A stretch of 64,000 nt of DNA, from contig NC_092526.1 in assembly GCF_037038585.1 (NCBI RefSeq), positions 33,927,501-33,991,500 on the forward strand, given 5' to 3'. Below are positions 9,064 through 21,400 of the stretch, in pieces (the first letter of the stretch is position 1; each line of letters opens with the position of its first letter). Source of the DNA: Patagioenas fasciata (taxonomy: Eukaryota > Chordata > Aves > Columbiformes > Columbidae). The notes beneath the pieces were generated by a model. That model was not told the DNA's origin. It saw only the letters and a list, made by a program, of their open reading frames with translations, and ran no database searches. The position numbers were made by a program, and so were the translations under genes.

Positions 9064-10335
9064 GAAGGGACTAGCATTTTATCTCCCACTGGCCACGACA
9101 GATAGTTTGGGAATATGTTAATCCCTGTCCTCAACTCAGCATTTTGTTTGGACGAGAGGAAGTTTTCTGCTCCATCACCCTGCCTGCAGGGAGCCCCTAA
9201 CCCAGTGCTCTCTGCCAGAGGTCAGTGAGTGATGCCACCCTGAACACCTGGATCCTGCTGCTGCAAACCTGCTCCATCACAGGGGTTATGTCAGGTCCCA
9301 CCACCCTTCATCTTCAGATCCCCCCCCAAAAGCTTCAGAAAATTAAACGCAGAGAAATGAGGAAGGCAACTTGCTGGGATGCACTGACTGGCAGGAGCAG
9401 GCTCATCCCAATGGTGTGGGGGCATCAAACCTCCCATTTTTTGAATTGGTTAAACCACTCCCAGGTAAAGGTTTCTGATGATGTTAGTTCTGCTGGATGC
9501 AGTGCTGGAGGAGGCAGCTTCAGTTCCCAGCACAAGGCAGGGACTGTTTGGGGTACAAACATATCCACCCCCAGGCAAAAACTGGAATTACTGAGACTTT
9601 TTGGGCAGAGACCAAAACATGGACATGTCAGAAATGGCGGGTTGGTGAAGACACTGTCATTGGCAGGGTGTGGGTGGGGGTCTGCCTGTCACCTCCATGT
9701 GGGGTTGGGACCACCCCAGGACAGATAATCTCTGCTGCGGTTGACTCCAATGCCTCAGTGCAGCCAGTGTTGGGGGACAGTCACGGTAGCAGCATGAGAC
9801 AGAGGGTGATGGCTGCAGAGGGACATCAAAGATGGGGAAAGGGAGGAAGACAGGAGGGAAAAAAAACCCATAATCCAGGGAAACTCAGACCCTGGGGTCA
9901 GCAGCATGTCTCTACCCCAAGGTTGTTCATTGCTATTATTTAATACAGATTTAAAGCAACCCCTTGATGTTGTGGGCTTGTGTTTTGGGTGTCTTCAGCT
10001 GCCAGATTTGCTCTTGGGTTACTGTGCAAGTCAGAGCAGTGCATTTCAGGGTCAGCTCCTCCTTGCCCCCACATTGTGCATCCCCTTCACCTGGCTGGCC
10101 TCACACTTATCCCAACTGCAGCTCTGTTAGCAACATTTGACAAGTCATATTGCCATCCCATTCGTCACCATCTCCCTGCATTCTGCTTTGGTGTTGCTGA
10201 TTCGGCTCCTGTCTGCTTTCACCTGCCTAAGTTTTAAAGTGAAGGGTGCATCAGCTAGTTAAAGGAGAGGATGAGGAGAGAAAGGAGCCTTTGCTCAAGT
10301 GAGCTGAAAAAAACACACACTGCAAAATGGGACCT
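9064..10335. other. Spacer between PRLH promoter and MLPH 3' end
   Basis: About 1.3 kb. No exon, RNA gene or repeat family recognised. It should hold distal PRLH control sequence and the MLPH termination region. Confidence 0.55.
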
Positions 10336-10339
10336 GGGT

Positions 10340-12402
10340 TCTGGACACAAAACTGGCTTTATTGCATGACTTAGTGTACATATATATGATGTCTACACAA
10401 GCAGATGGGGCAGGAAACTGGCAAATAACAAGACTACAGCCTGAACGATGCCTTAGGCTGCACCACTGAGGTTCACGGCAAGTACTTCTACACAGGGTCA
10501 AGCATCCCGATAGCTGCATGTAAGGACTTGAGTTACAGCTGAAGCTGGGTACAGCAAGAGGTGTGGTTGGGGGTAAGGCTGAACCCTGACACTAGAAGGG
10601 TGAGTGCAAACCCATTATGTTGCCCAGATCTTGGTGGAGCTCCCTTCTGCCAGCCAAGGAGCTGCTGTTCTAGCACCAAGGCCAGCTGAGCAGCAAGATG
10701 TGCACCCAGCAATGACACAGTGTCTGGGAGAGTTTCTACAACAGCAGTGGTTCGCACTTACCCTCAGACCAGAAGGATTTCATTTTAAAAAAAGAAACTG
10801 GTTTTGTTTCCAGCTGGGAAGCCCAGATTTAGAAGACTGCTCTGGGATGACCGCGAGACTGATTTCGAGGCAGCTAGCAGTCTCTACTGCTACCAAAGCC
10901 AAACGTATATGTTACTTGCATGAGAATTCACACTACAGCTCATAATTAAAGTGGTTTTGATCAGATGCACAGGAATTGCCTAAAATGGTCCTGGCCATGT
11001 GGCCATGGATGGGAAACTGCCAGCATCGGTCTGCCATCCCCGCTCTGGCTGCAAGCAATCCTCCCTGCATCACCCACTGAGGGAGGAGGGAGGAGGTGGG
11101 GACTATAAAGGACAAGGAATAGCAGGTACCAAGCAACCCATTTTTAACATGAACTTTCTCCAAATTTTCCTGCAAGAGAAAGGAACCCCCTGCCCATCCT
11201 GATGTCCTTGACATGGGTATGTGGCCAGGCACTGATTCACTGGGATCAGCGGATGTGGAGAATTAAATGCTGGAGGAAAATTAACAGTTTGAGATTTCTG
11301 GAGATGAGCATTATCAGTGCTGCTGTCACCTGACAGGAGCCCAGGACCACCACAGCCCTCAAAGGCCACCACAGCCACTCCAAAGGATCAAATGGTCCTA
11401 CAATCCCATCATTAGGGATATTTTGCTCATCCACAAAGTGCTGCTTGGCACAGGTTGACCCCTCTGCAGAGCAGGAAAAGCCTCCAGAGAAGCTCCTATG
11501 TTCTGCTTGCGGGAGTCCTTCTGAACTTGCTGGCATAGCCTTGCTGGGAGAGGGGACACCTTTGAGAGCTGATGAAACAAACCAGTCCCCGGTAAGCCCT
11601 CTGGCCTTTCTTCTACTTTTCTTGATACTGCTTCCTGCACACCTCACCTGACTGGTGCCCAGATGGTCACAGCTGCTTCAGGCATGGTGGCAAGAAGCCT
11701 CAGTGGGTGCTTGCATAGCTTTGTGTAAAGATCTGTTAGCCAAGCACTCGCTGGGAGGGAGTCAGCACTGCTCTCACCCTGCTTTGCTGCTCAGGGAAGG
11801 GAAGCGACACTCTAAGGGACAAGTTTGGACCAGTGCCAGGATGCGAATCCCAGCCTGGGGTGCCTGGGTGCCTGCTCTACCTGGGGTACCCCAAGGGCTC
11901 CTGCTCCTGCTCAGCACCAGCCTGGAAGAGGGCAGGAACAGGCCCCAACCATGATGAGATAACTGTGATAGATGACATTAGCCTTTTGTCAAGGGCTGGG
12001 ACCAGATATTGCCAAGTGAATGCCATGTCACTGTCCCCAGTCCCCATGCTGTAAAGCCACACTGACATCCAGCTCCCTCCAAAGAGGTCACTCCCACTCT
12101 GCACCCGCTCTGGTCCCCTTGGTTGATCCAGTACCAAAGAGCTGTCCAAAGCTGAGGTCTCATGCCTGCATCCTTCCATGAGAGCCCCTGGCCACATGTC
12201 CACACCCCAGTGCCTTGCCCCTCTCCCTGGCAGCTCCCAGCAAGACCCCTGCCCATGGTCTTCAGCTTTGCTTCTGTCTGGGGTTTCAGGGAGAGATGAG
12301 TGTGGAAGAAGGAACAGCAAGCAACGGGGGGAAGGCGGTGAGGCTTTGAGCTGAGGTTCTTTATCATCAGTGAAATATGGTGGCAGGAGGGTCCCCTTCT
12401 CC
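10340..12402 (-). other. MLPH: Probable MLPH 3' UTR
   Basis: From the MLPH stop to just past a minus-strand AATAAA at 10363-10358. No closer canonical AATAAA is visible on this strand; a weak GATAAA lies upstream of the stop. Open frames inside share no motif with any known family. Confidence 0.55.
10358..10363 (-). terminator. Candidate MLPH poly(A) signal AATAAA
   Basis: Minus-strand GCAATAAAGCC followed by T/G-rich sequence (TTTTGTGTCC), the usual layout of a cleavage site. About 2.04 kb after the MLPH stop. Confidence 0.6.
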
Positions 12403-12429
12403 TCAGGACAGGTGGGTCATCACAGGCTT
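12403..12429 (-). CDS. MLPH: MLPH last coding exon (KPVMTHLS, stop)
   Basis: After the acceptor TGCCTTGCAG the frame reads KPVMTHLS and TGA at 12405-12403. The human protein ends AKPVVAHQS, so Ala-Lys-Pro-Val is restored exactly across the splice. Confidence 0.92.
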   Translation of the reverse strand, partial: KPVMTHLS

Positions 12430-15400
12430 CTGCAAGGCACCAGAAGGAGAAAACTCAGCTTACCACTGTGCCCACACCACCCTGAGCCACCACAGGTGAT
12501 GAGCACAGCTCAGGCCCTGTCCTCTTCAGCTGCCACCACGTGGAGCGAGGACCTGCCTCATCCCATGGACCACGCAAGTGGTGGGAACTCAAAGATGTAC
12601 ATCTTGTTTGGTCCTCCTGCCCTGGGGCTTACAGCATCCCAGACCTCATTCCCAGGCAGGCTTGCCCTCACCGGCCAGCATGCCAATGGCTGAGGGCACT
12701 GTGGGCTCAAGGGGAGTGTGGGGAGGGACAGGTCCCTCTGTGCAAGCCCAGGGAGGTAGGTCCCATATGGTGGCCAGGCAAGCAAGCCTCCTGGGTGGCT
12801 GGGTTCATACCGCAAAGAGCCGCTCCACTCTCCTGTTCTTCCCATTGGGGTTTCTCTGTGTCAGGGAGCCACGGTAAACAGAGTTGCGGTCAAAGGAGTC
12901 ATCAGGACCTGTAGGAAAAAATCAGAGATGGGCAGCAGGTCCTTATCCACCTCACTAGCGGTTTCAGTTACCCACCAGTCTGCTTAGGTTTTACTGTCTT
13001 CCACTTCACTTGATTTTGGATGCATCACTGTGCTTCCCTCTCCAGGAGGGTTGTGGGAACCCCTTCATTAACAGCGAGGCAAAACCTGCTGATACTCAGG
13101 TTTCCAGAGCACCGATAAACACATGTGGGTCAACTTGGGGGTGAGGTCCTTCGGACATGTCTCTTAGGCTGTGCCTACAGCAGTCTCAAGCACAGGCTGT
13201 CCTGTTACCTGTCCCCACAGATGTGCAAGCTGGGTCAACTGCTGTGGAAACCTCCATGTCAGAGCAGAAACCCAGCCTGTGAGGAGCTATCACCCTCCAA
13301 AGCTACAACACTCTCTTGACCTACGAAGCCGTCTCCCCTTCTCTGCCACCAGCTTCCGCCAACTCCACCTTTGCAGGATCAGTTTTCCAAGTCATTGACT
13401 TGTGGGGAGGGTGGTCAGGAGACCATGACAGCCCATCACCCAACCCAGGCAGAGGGGATTAGGCTCGCCTGGTGTTGTCCATCCTGATTGCACATCCCTC
13501 TATCTCCTTGCAGGGCTGACATTTCCACTGGGCTGCCTTTATCTGCTGCCTTTTGTGGGAAGGAGAGCAGATGACTCGTCCTCAGCACAAGGAAAAGAGG
13601 ACCTTTCCACCTACCAGCCTCAGCTTGGGAAATGCCACTGTTAATCATCTGCATGCATGGGAGAAACACGATTCCTTCTCTGCATTAAATGATCTTTCCC
13701 CCCTTCCCTCCTTCTTCCATTATCTGGAAGAAGTGCCGTTCTTTCTGCCTTTAAGCTTATGAAGTGAGATAAAAGAGAAATAAAAAGTCATTTCCTAATA
13801 GGTCTTGCTGATACTGGTCAGGATGAAATTTTCCAGTGATTGCTCCCTGCCACACAAGCTGCTGTGCCAAGTTTCAGGTCACTGTCTACTTTGAAGCACT
13901 CCCAAGTTGCTGTTTGCCATAGCTTGGCTGTCCATGGCCTCTTGAACCCCATCAGAGACCAGTGGCCAGGGCAGGTGGGCAACAGGGTCAAGGATACGTT
14001 CCTCAAGATGACCAAGTGAGGAAGAAATTGCTATCAGAAATGATGGGTTTGGTGAGGCTTTGAAGTCTCAACAGGATGCCACAAATGAAGTAATGCAGAT
14101 GTTTCCATGGACTCTGGGGTGGCAAGAGCCTAGGCTGCAGAGAAAGTCCTGATTCTTGGAGGACTGAGCCAACTCAGCCTGACCTTCACTCTCCCACCAC
14201 TGTTCCAAGTCCTGCCAGATGCCTCCTCCTTTCTAGGTTATCTAGGAGGCCATGAGTACAGGGAATGGGATCCCCTCAATGCAGACACATCCCCCAAAGC
14301 CCAGCCCATCCATCCACAGGTCCCTACCTCCTATGGGCAGAGCTATGGCCCTTACCAGAGATTTCAAGGGGAATGTTGAACTTTCTCCTGAACACCTGCA
14401 GTCCAGACATCACCTGCAAGAGAAGGGGAGCAGGCTGCTGTGGGCAAGGGGATGGGGGGACAGAGGTTTCCCCTGAGGCCACCACTTCGAAAGCAGCTCT
14501 CTGGAGACCTCAGTTGTACCACATGTGCACTGGGAAGGTGCAGTAGCTAGCACGGATTAAACACATACTCACTCCAACGTCATCTGAAGATTCCCCTGGG
14601 CTGCTGCTGGTGGGACCAGGAGAGTCAGGACAGGCAGCCTGTGGGCAGAGGAAGGGCAGAGGTTTCTCTGGGAGTGCAGAGGGGGCAGACTACTCAGTCT
14701 GCCTCTCTTTGCGTTTTCATCTCTTTTGTTTAGCCTCGATTAACCATAGACTGAGCAAAAGAGGCAGCACACTGCCACAGCAGCAACTCTGCCTGAGGGA
14801 CTGCAGTTACAAAAAATCAGTATGGAAATGCAGGAGTTCAGTCCACCATATGCAGCAGCCCTGCATGGCCTCCCTGCAGCCCCAGGATGAGCACCAGCCC
14901 CCTGATACAGAATCCTCCCTTGATGTAAGAAATCAGCCTTGTCCCACATCCTCAGTGAGATATCCACTCTTGGAGCCTTGGGACAGCGTACCAGGCAGCA
15001 GGGAGGGAGCTCAGCAAGACAGACAACCCTTCACAGTGCCCAGGGATGGCAGCAAAGAATCGGGGGAGCATGCACATTTCAGGGCTGGGATCTCTTACAC
15101 CTACCGTCCTCCATGCTCACCTGCCCACTTGACTTCTTCCTTGCCTTTTCCACAGACTTCACTGTCAGCCCTGCAGCAGACAGAGCTGCAATTCGAGATT
15201 CAATGTCTGATACCTTTAGGGGAAGGAAAAAAAAAACCAGACAGTGGCCAGAGGATCCATCACTGTCTTAATTTATCATCACTGGCCAGGGCTCTGGACA
15301 ACACAGCTCTCAGATCCAAACCCTCACCTCACTCTCTGCCTTCTGCACCTGAGCGGCTGCCGAGGCCACTTTGTCCTCCAGCTCTGACAGCTCCGAGTCG

Positions 15401-18400
15401 GTAGTGCCGCTGTGCTGAGCCCCTTCCTCAAGCTCCTTCAAAATCTTCTCAAGCCGGTAGGTCTTCCCAGCAGTCAGGTACACCTGAAATACAATAAAAC
15501 GAAAAAACAACACATTGCAGAATTATCCTCCCTTGAGTCCTCCTCTCCTGGTGTGACTGCAGCCACAGACACAACAGCTCCTGCTACTATTTTACGACTG
15601 CCACTTTGCCTTGCAGCACAGACAGTACCAGTCAGCTCTGGCAGGGCTTGTCATCTCATTTCCTCCCTTCCCTGGGTTTTTTTAAGAGCAATTACCAATG
15701 GGGTGAAGTGGTAAAAGGCTCAATGGGAACACAGGAAGTACCAAAACTCAGTGACCTGCTTGAGTAACATCAGCATCTTTGTGCCGTGTGCTTAGAGGTG
15801 AGTCAGATACCTGCAAAGAAGTACAGGCTGCTATGTCCCATGGTGGCAACAAGCTGGGAAGGAGACAGACTGCCTCTCCAAATTCACACAGGCTTTTTTT
15901 AGGGTGTCTCTGCTACTGGGTTGCCTGGGAGTAGGGTCAGGATTTGGAAGTTTAGCCTTGGGTAGTTAACCAGCCTGACCCCTGCAAAAGGCAGTTTTGC
16001 ACAGGGACTGCTCTGGACATGCTGGAATGATCCCAGCTGAGAGCTCCAGCAAACACACATGTGAGCAGAGCCCAGCACAACAGCGGGATGAACCAGGGAG
16101 TGCTGACCGGGGATGCACAGTGGCTATGGGAAGCAACGTGTTACCTTTGCTGTCTAGATAAGAAGAGTAAAAGGACCTGGCCCAATAAAACTGCTGGTTT
16201 TGCTGTTGCTTGCCTCGTCCTGGGCTACTACAAGTATTCAAGTCCAAGCAAGGCAATTCAGGAGACAATAATATGTCTGTACATAATCATATAAGATGAT
16301 TAGATGGGTTGTGGCCATTGTTTTGCTGACTGATCCCAAAATCTTGGTACTGTTAATGCAACTTCTGCTCCCCCAGCTCTTTCCGCTTTTCCTGGGCTGG
16401 TTATTGTGTGAAACTGCCCAGCATGAGCCTGATGCATGCACTGAAGTACCAAGCATCCACCCAAATGACAGCAACACTCCCCATGTCCCACAGGCCCACC
16501 CATCCCAGTGCAAACTCTGAGGCTGTAACATTTGCAGGTGCTATTTGTGAAGGCACTCAACCTGTGAGTCACAGGTTCAAAATTTGTTCTTGGGCCATCA
16601 AACTCTCCTAGTGCCCTCCGAGGCAGGTGGTGTCCCTCAGAGAAAGCAAGCCAGCTGTGACTCAACCGAGGCATCAGAGAGAAGCAGGATGATCACACAT
16701 CTCCCAGGGCCATCCTCTACCCACCGCCTCGCTCCTGCCCAGCCACTGACGGCAGCAGCACTGAGGCTAAAGTTCACATCCTTCTCAGTCCCATACTCTC
16801 CCTTGGGAGAGGAGGAACCTCAAAACCTTCATCCAGCCACCCGTTTTTCCCTGGGATGCTGTATTTGGCCAGAAACCAGGCAGTTGGTATAGTTTCTGAG
16901 CATACTCTGCTCCAAGCAGCTCCCTGCTTTTATGTATAAGCTTTCCCTGACGAGAGGTGAACCACAGAGCATGCTGTAAAACCCTGGTCCGCATTGAAGG
17001 ACCTTTCTGAGAGCAAAACCTGACCACCCAGATGGAGATGCGACTCTTCACCCCATCTTTGAAAAGTTTCTTTGCAGCTTGGTAAATGGCACTGCAGATG
17101 TAATCCATTTCCTGCGGTAAATGAATTCATACAGGTTTACAGTAGCTAAAAAAATTGTCAGTGCTTCACACAGTCACACAAACCTAGCAGGGGATTACAC
17201 TCTAGGTGTAAACTTATCACCTGCATGAGCCCATCAGCTCCAGGCACAAGTCAGCCTTGGTGAACACATAGATCACACTATCCTCATTTGTAAAAGCCTT
17301 GAGGAAATGTAGTGCGGGAGAGAAGTGGGACAAAAGCTTTTGCTGCAGCTGGAGCACAGGACTGCTGCAGTCCGGCAAAGTAATGCTACAGCCAGCTGGG
17401 AACTCCGCTCATCCTCCTTCCCCAGCACTCACCTGAGGGAACTGGGGACTGAGGCATGGGAAGCCATAAGATAGAGCATCTGCACTGCTATTGTGCCATC
17501 TTCCTCATAGACAGCTCTGGCCACCGTCAGATAACACCAGACTCTTTAATCCCTCTGTGGTGTCCATCCTTTTAATGCTGACCTACCCACTAACAAGAAA
17601 CTTGAGGGGGGGTTCCTCTGTATTCCCACCCCACCATGCCCTCCCTGCTTGCAGCAAGCTCTCTTGAACCTTACATTTTCTTCAAGCTCACGGTATGCTT
17701 CGGCCACCTCTTTCCCATCTCCCAGGCTGGGAAGCTGCCCCGTGGGGAGGGCACAGCCACCGTTGCACTGGCTCTCTCCGTGCAACGACTCACACACCGC
17801 TTTCTCCGTGGCGTTTATAGCTCTCAGTACTTTGGCTGTGATTTCGCTCAAAGCCTTAGCCGACGACCTCTGCAAATGCCCAGCACAGCCAAAGCGGACG
17901 GTGGGAGGGAAAAAAAAAGGACATTATTTTAATATGGTGTACAGAACAGCGCAAGTCAGGGATGAAGGGGGCATCAGACCTTCAGGAGCTGGAGGAAGAT
18001 GGAGAAGTGATAATTAAAGGGCTTACGCTGTTCCTGAAGGGCTCTCCACCAGAGATGGATGCATGGCTAAAGCAGAGCTTTGATCTTAGCTCATGCTTTC
18101 TGGAGGATGGCTGTGACAAAAGAAGTAATCTCAAAAGGCTTGGAAAAGATGTTATCAATGGATGTATTGTTTGCTAGGAGCAGTGCCACCAGAGCTGTCT
18201 GGCAGCAGCAGCACTGGGGCACCTGAAGGCCACTCAGTTACTCAGCAGTTAAGGTCTAATTGCAGCATATTGCTTTACACTTCAGCAGGCGTGAGCATGG
18301 ATGCAAATAACTCCTGAAGTTGTGACAAAAGAAAAAGCCCCAACCTATAAAATTATTGTATGGCCACACTGCCAGAACTTGGGACTAATGTCCCCTTCCC

Positions 18401-21400
18401 ACCCCAAGGATCACTGGTGGTAATAAGGTAAGTGCTGTCTTTTGCTCAGTCAGGCACTAAGCACATGTAAAAATAGACTGAAGAAACTCATCATCTCTCT
18501 CTCAACTGATAATTCCCTAGAAACCAAGGAGATGGGGGTGATATATACACCAGTGACAAATAGTTGTGTTTACAACTGCATGTATTTCCAGGTAAACTAT
18601 CTTGCAGAGAACCAGCTCATTCAGTCCAGCTGATGTTTTTATCATTTTATGATGCCTTCATGGCACACCAGAGTTTTTTCACATTTTCCATTAGGACCAT
18701 GTGCTTTCATCACAGTGTTTCCCAGTTAGAAGACTTCCTCCTGACTGGAGAGGAGACTCACATGAAAACAAACTCAGAATCATGCAAAATCCAAGCCTGG
18801 ATCTGGTATAAGGAAAAGTTGCTGTTAAAAAAAAATCCACACTACACAGCCTTTAACCAAGGCTGCTCCATCTACCTCACCACAGGCATTTCTAACCCAA
18901 TACCGCACAAAGATATTTGATACTTGGTGTGTTGCCACGATGCAAAAAGTTGAATTCTGCTTCACTTCTTAAATTTGGTTCTTCTGAAGCTGTTGCAACC
19001 CAGCTGGGTCTCTCTTTGCTTAGGAGCTGTCATATAGCTCCTGTGTTACTTGCCTGCACGACCCCACTGAGAAGCAACAATGTCTGTGCCCTCCTTGCTT
19101 CATAGCTGGGTTTTTGTAAAAGAAAGCAGAAAATCTGGAGAACCTAGGCTTCGTTTTATGAGAATGAAGAAACTTATATTGATACTCCACTAACATCTTG
19201 TTCCTGAGCACAGATCAGGGGTTGAGCCTCTGTCTGCTGCAGATCAGCAGCTCACACAGAAATTAAGTTGCCTTGGCTTGGTGCGTTACCACTCACTGCC
19301 TGTGCTGCAATTAACTGGAAATAGTTGCTAAGAAGATGCACATCATTTGAGCCATGAGCGGTAGATAAGTCTAGCTGCAGTAATCATATCTAAAAGCAGC
19401 TTTTAGGAAAAAGGAGGCAGTAAAGGAGGCTTTCTGTAAGGATGCAGTGCACTGCTGATCTAGTGTCAGTAAGAGCACAGCAAATGGTACCCAAAATCAT
19501 GAAGGAAGCCATTCTGGGCATAATTGCTTGCTATAATCCGGATATTTGACATAGAGTTGTGCAGAGACTCATACTTGGGACAGATTCACTAAATGCACCA
19601 TGTGTGCACATGCAGTTGCTCTGTCCAAGCCCAGCAGCAGCCAGATTTTACCTTGTGAGGCTGAGGAACAAAAGCACATTAAAGAGAGGCCTCGTGGCAC
19701 CATGAAAGTCTCGGTAACTTTGGATGGAAGGAGGTTTGCAGGAGAGGAGAGGGGCAGCGCAGCCTCTGCTCGCTCCCTTCATCACGCTCACCAGTGATGA
19801 GTGTGTCAGAGCAAACACACACGTAGCACGTCCATCACCAAGGCGGGAGGGAGAAGATGAGCAAATAAGCCATTAGAGGCTCAACAAGGAATGCTGACCT
19901 CTTAGTTTTGTGCTAATGGACCATCTCAGGAGGCTCCGCACATCTGGAGATGCACAAGATCTCTCTTTGAGTCACCTGGGCTGTCATCGGTTGCTCATCC
20001 CTGGTGCTGTCACCCAGCCCTGCCACCTGATGGGTGCATGGGAAGCTGTCCAGCACCTCTGTTTGCTCTTGCTTTCCAGCCAGGGAAGCAATTCGCCTCT
20101 CTGCAAGGCTGCACACAAATGCAAGCTTCTCCAGCCCTGCTGTGGAGATACGTGGGGAGAAAAGCAGATCTCTGCAATGCACCCAACAGGCAAGGGGACA
20201 AATCAGAGCTGCAGTGAGCCACGCGGATGAGGAATGGGAACAGGGCTGCATAGATGCTGCAATCCCTCCTCCTCTTGCTGACCCACATCCCCATGGATCA
20301 CTCACCACTGAGTAGGGGACAGGAGCCAGCACAGTCCTGTGAGTACAGGAGATGCTGACCTAGCAGAGTGGAAGTGGGACCAGGGATTTTGGGACTCAGG
20401 AGCACTGACAGGTCTGGAAGAGATGTTTCAAGCTGTAGCAGGTGCCTGACAGAGGCTGGCAGCACTAAATCATCGCTGAGTTTGTATCCCACTCTAGGAC
20501 TCTCTTCTCCTTAATAGCATTCAGATTTTGAGACAACTCTTTTATAGAGATGTGGAGGTAGTGTACCTCTCCATGACAAGCAGTAGCTCACAAGACCTCT
20601 AAGAGACTTGTGACTCCTGGATGAAACTGGGAGGGTCTACAAGGTCCAGATCCAAAACTTTGGGACTTCTCTCTCAGGCAGACAGCTGTGCCAGACAACA
20701 ATGGGAGACATCAAGGTGGAGATGTGGAACAGAACAAGTTATAAGCCTTCGAGAATAGAAATAACCACAGATGGAGCTGAGAATGGTGTGGGTGGGAGGA
20801 CACAGATTACCTTTCGAGCATCTCTGGCCATGTCATCACTGGAGGAACTCATCTCTAGTTTCTTCACTCTCTTCTCTTCTTCGCACTCCTCTTCTTCAGA
20901 AGAGACTTCTTTGTCACTGATGTTGCTAGCCAGCTCCTCCAGCTTCCTCTTCAACTCCTCCTCCTCAGCATCAGGATCAAGCTGGGACTCTGGGGCTGGA
21001 GACTGAAGGAGCAGAACAAGAGAGCTGTGTAAGTCTTCTGTGGGGGACAGTAGGGTATGATCGGGTCCAGACACACTCACCAGGACTGGTCAGCAGAGGA
21101 GCTCTAGGAGCATGACTTCTTTCCAAAGGTGACTTCAAGCCCTCTCTCTGCACCCATTCTCACAAGAAACAGCCAGACCACCCATAGGAAGAGCAGAGCC
21201 CAGTGAGCTGCACTCCAGCTCTATGCTGACGAATACAAACCCTTGATATAAAAATCCTCCATTGCAATTTTCCCCACACATAGAATTTGCTTGTTTTTCT
21301 CTGTGAATTTCCACCCCTCCCCCTTAAAAAGGTGTGCATGGAGGATTTGGGGCCAAAAATCACATTTTCATTAGGAGCCACAGCATGGCTGGTGGATCTG

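Noticed and set aside
14610-15404. 264-codon plus-strand open frame
   Set aside because: It is antisense to MLPH exons 12-14, which are conserved; it has no family motif.
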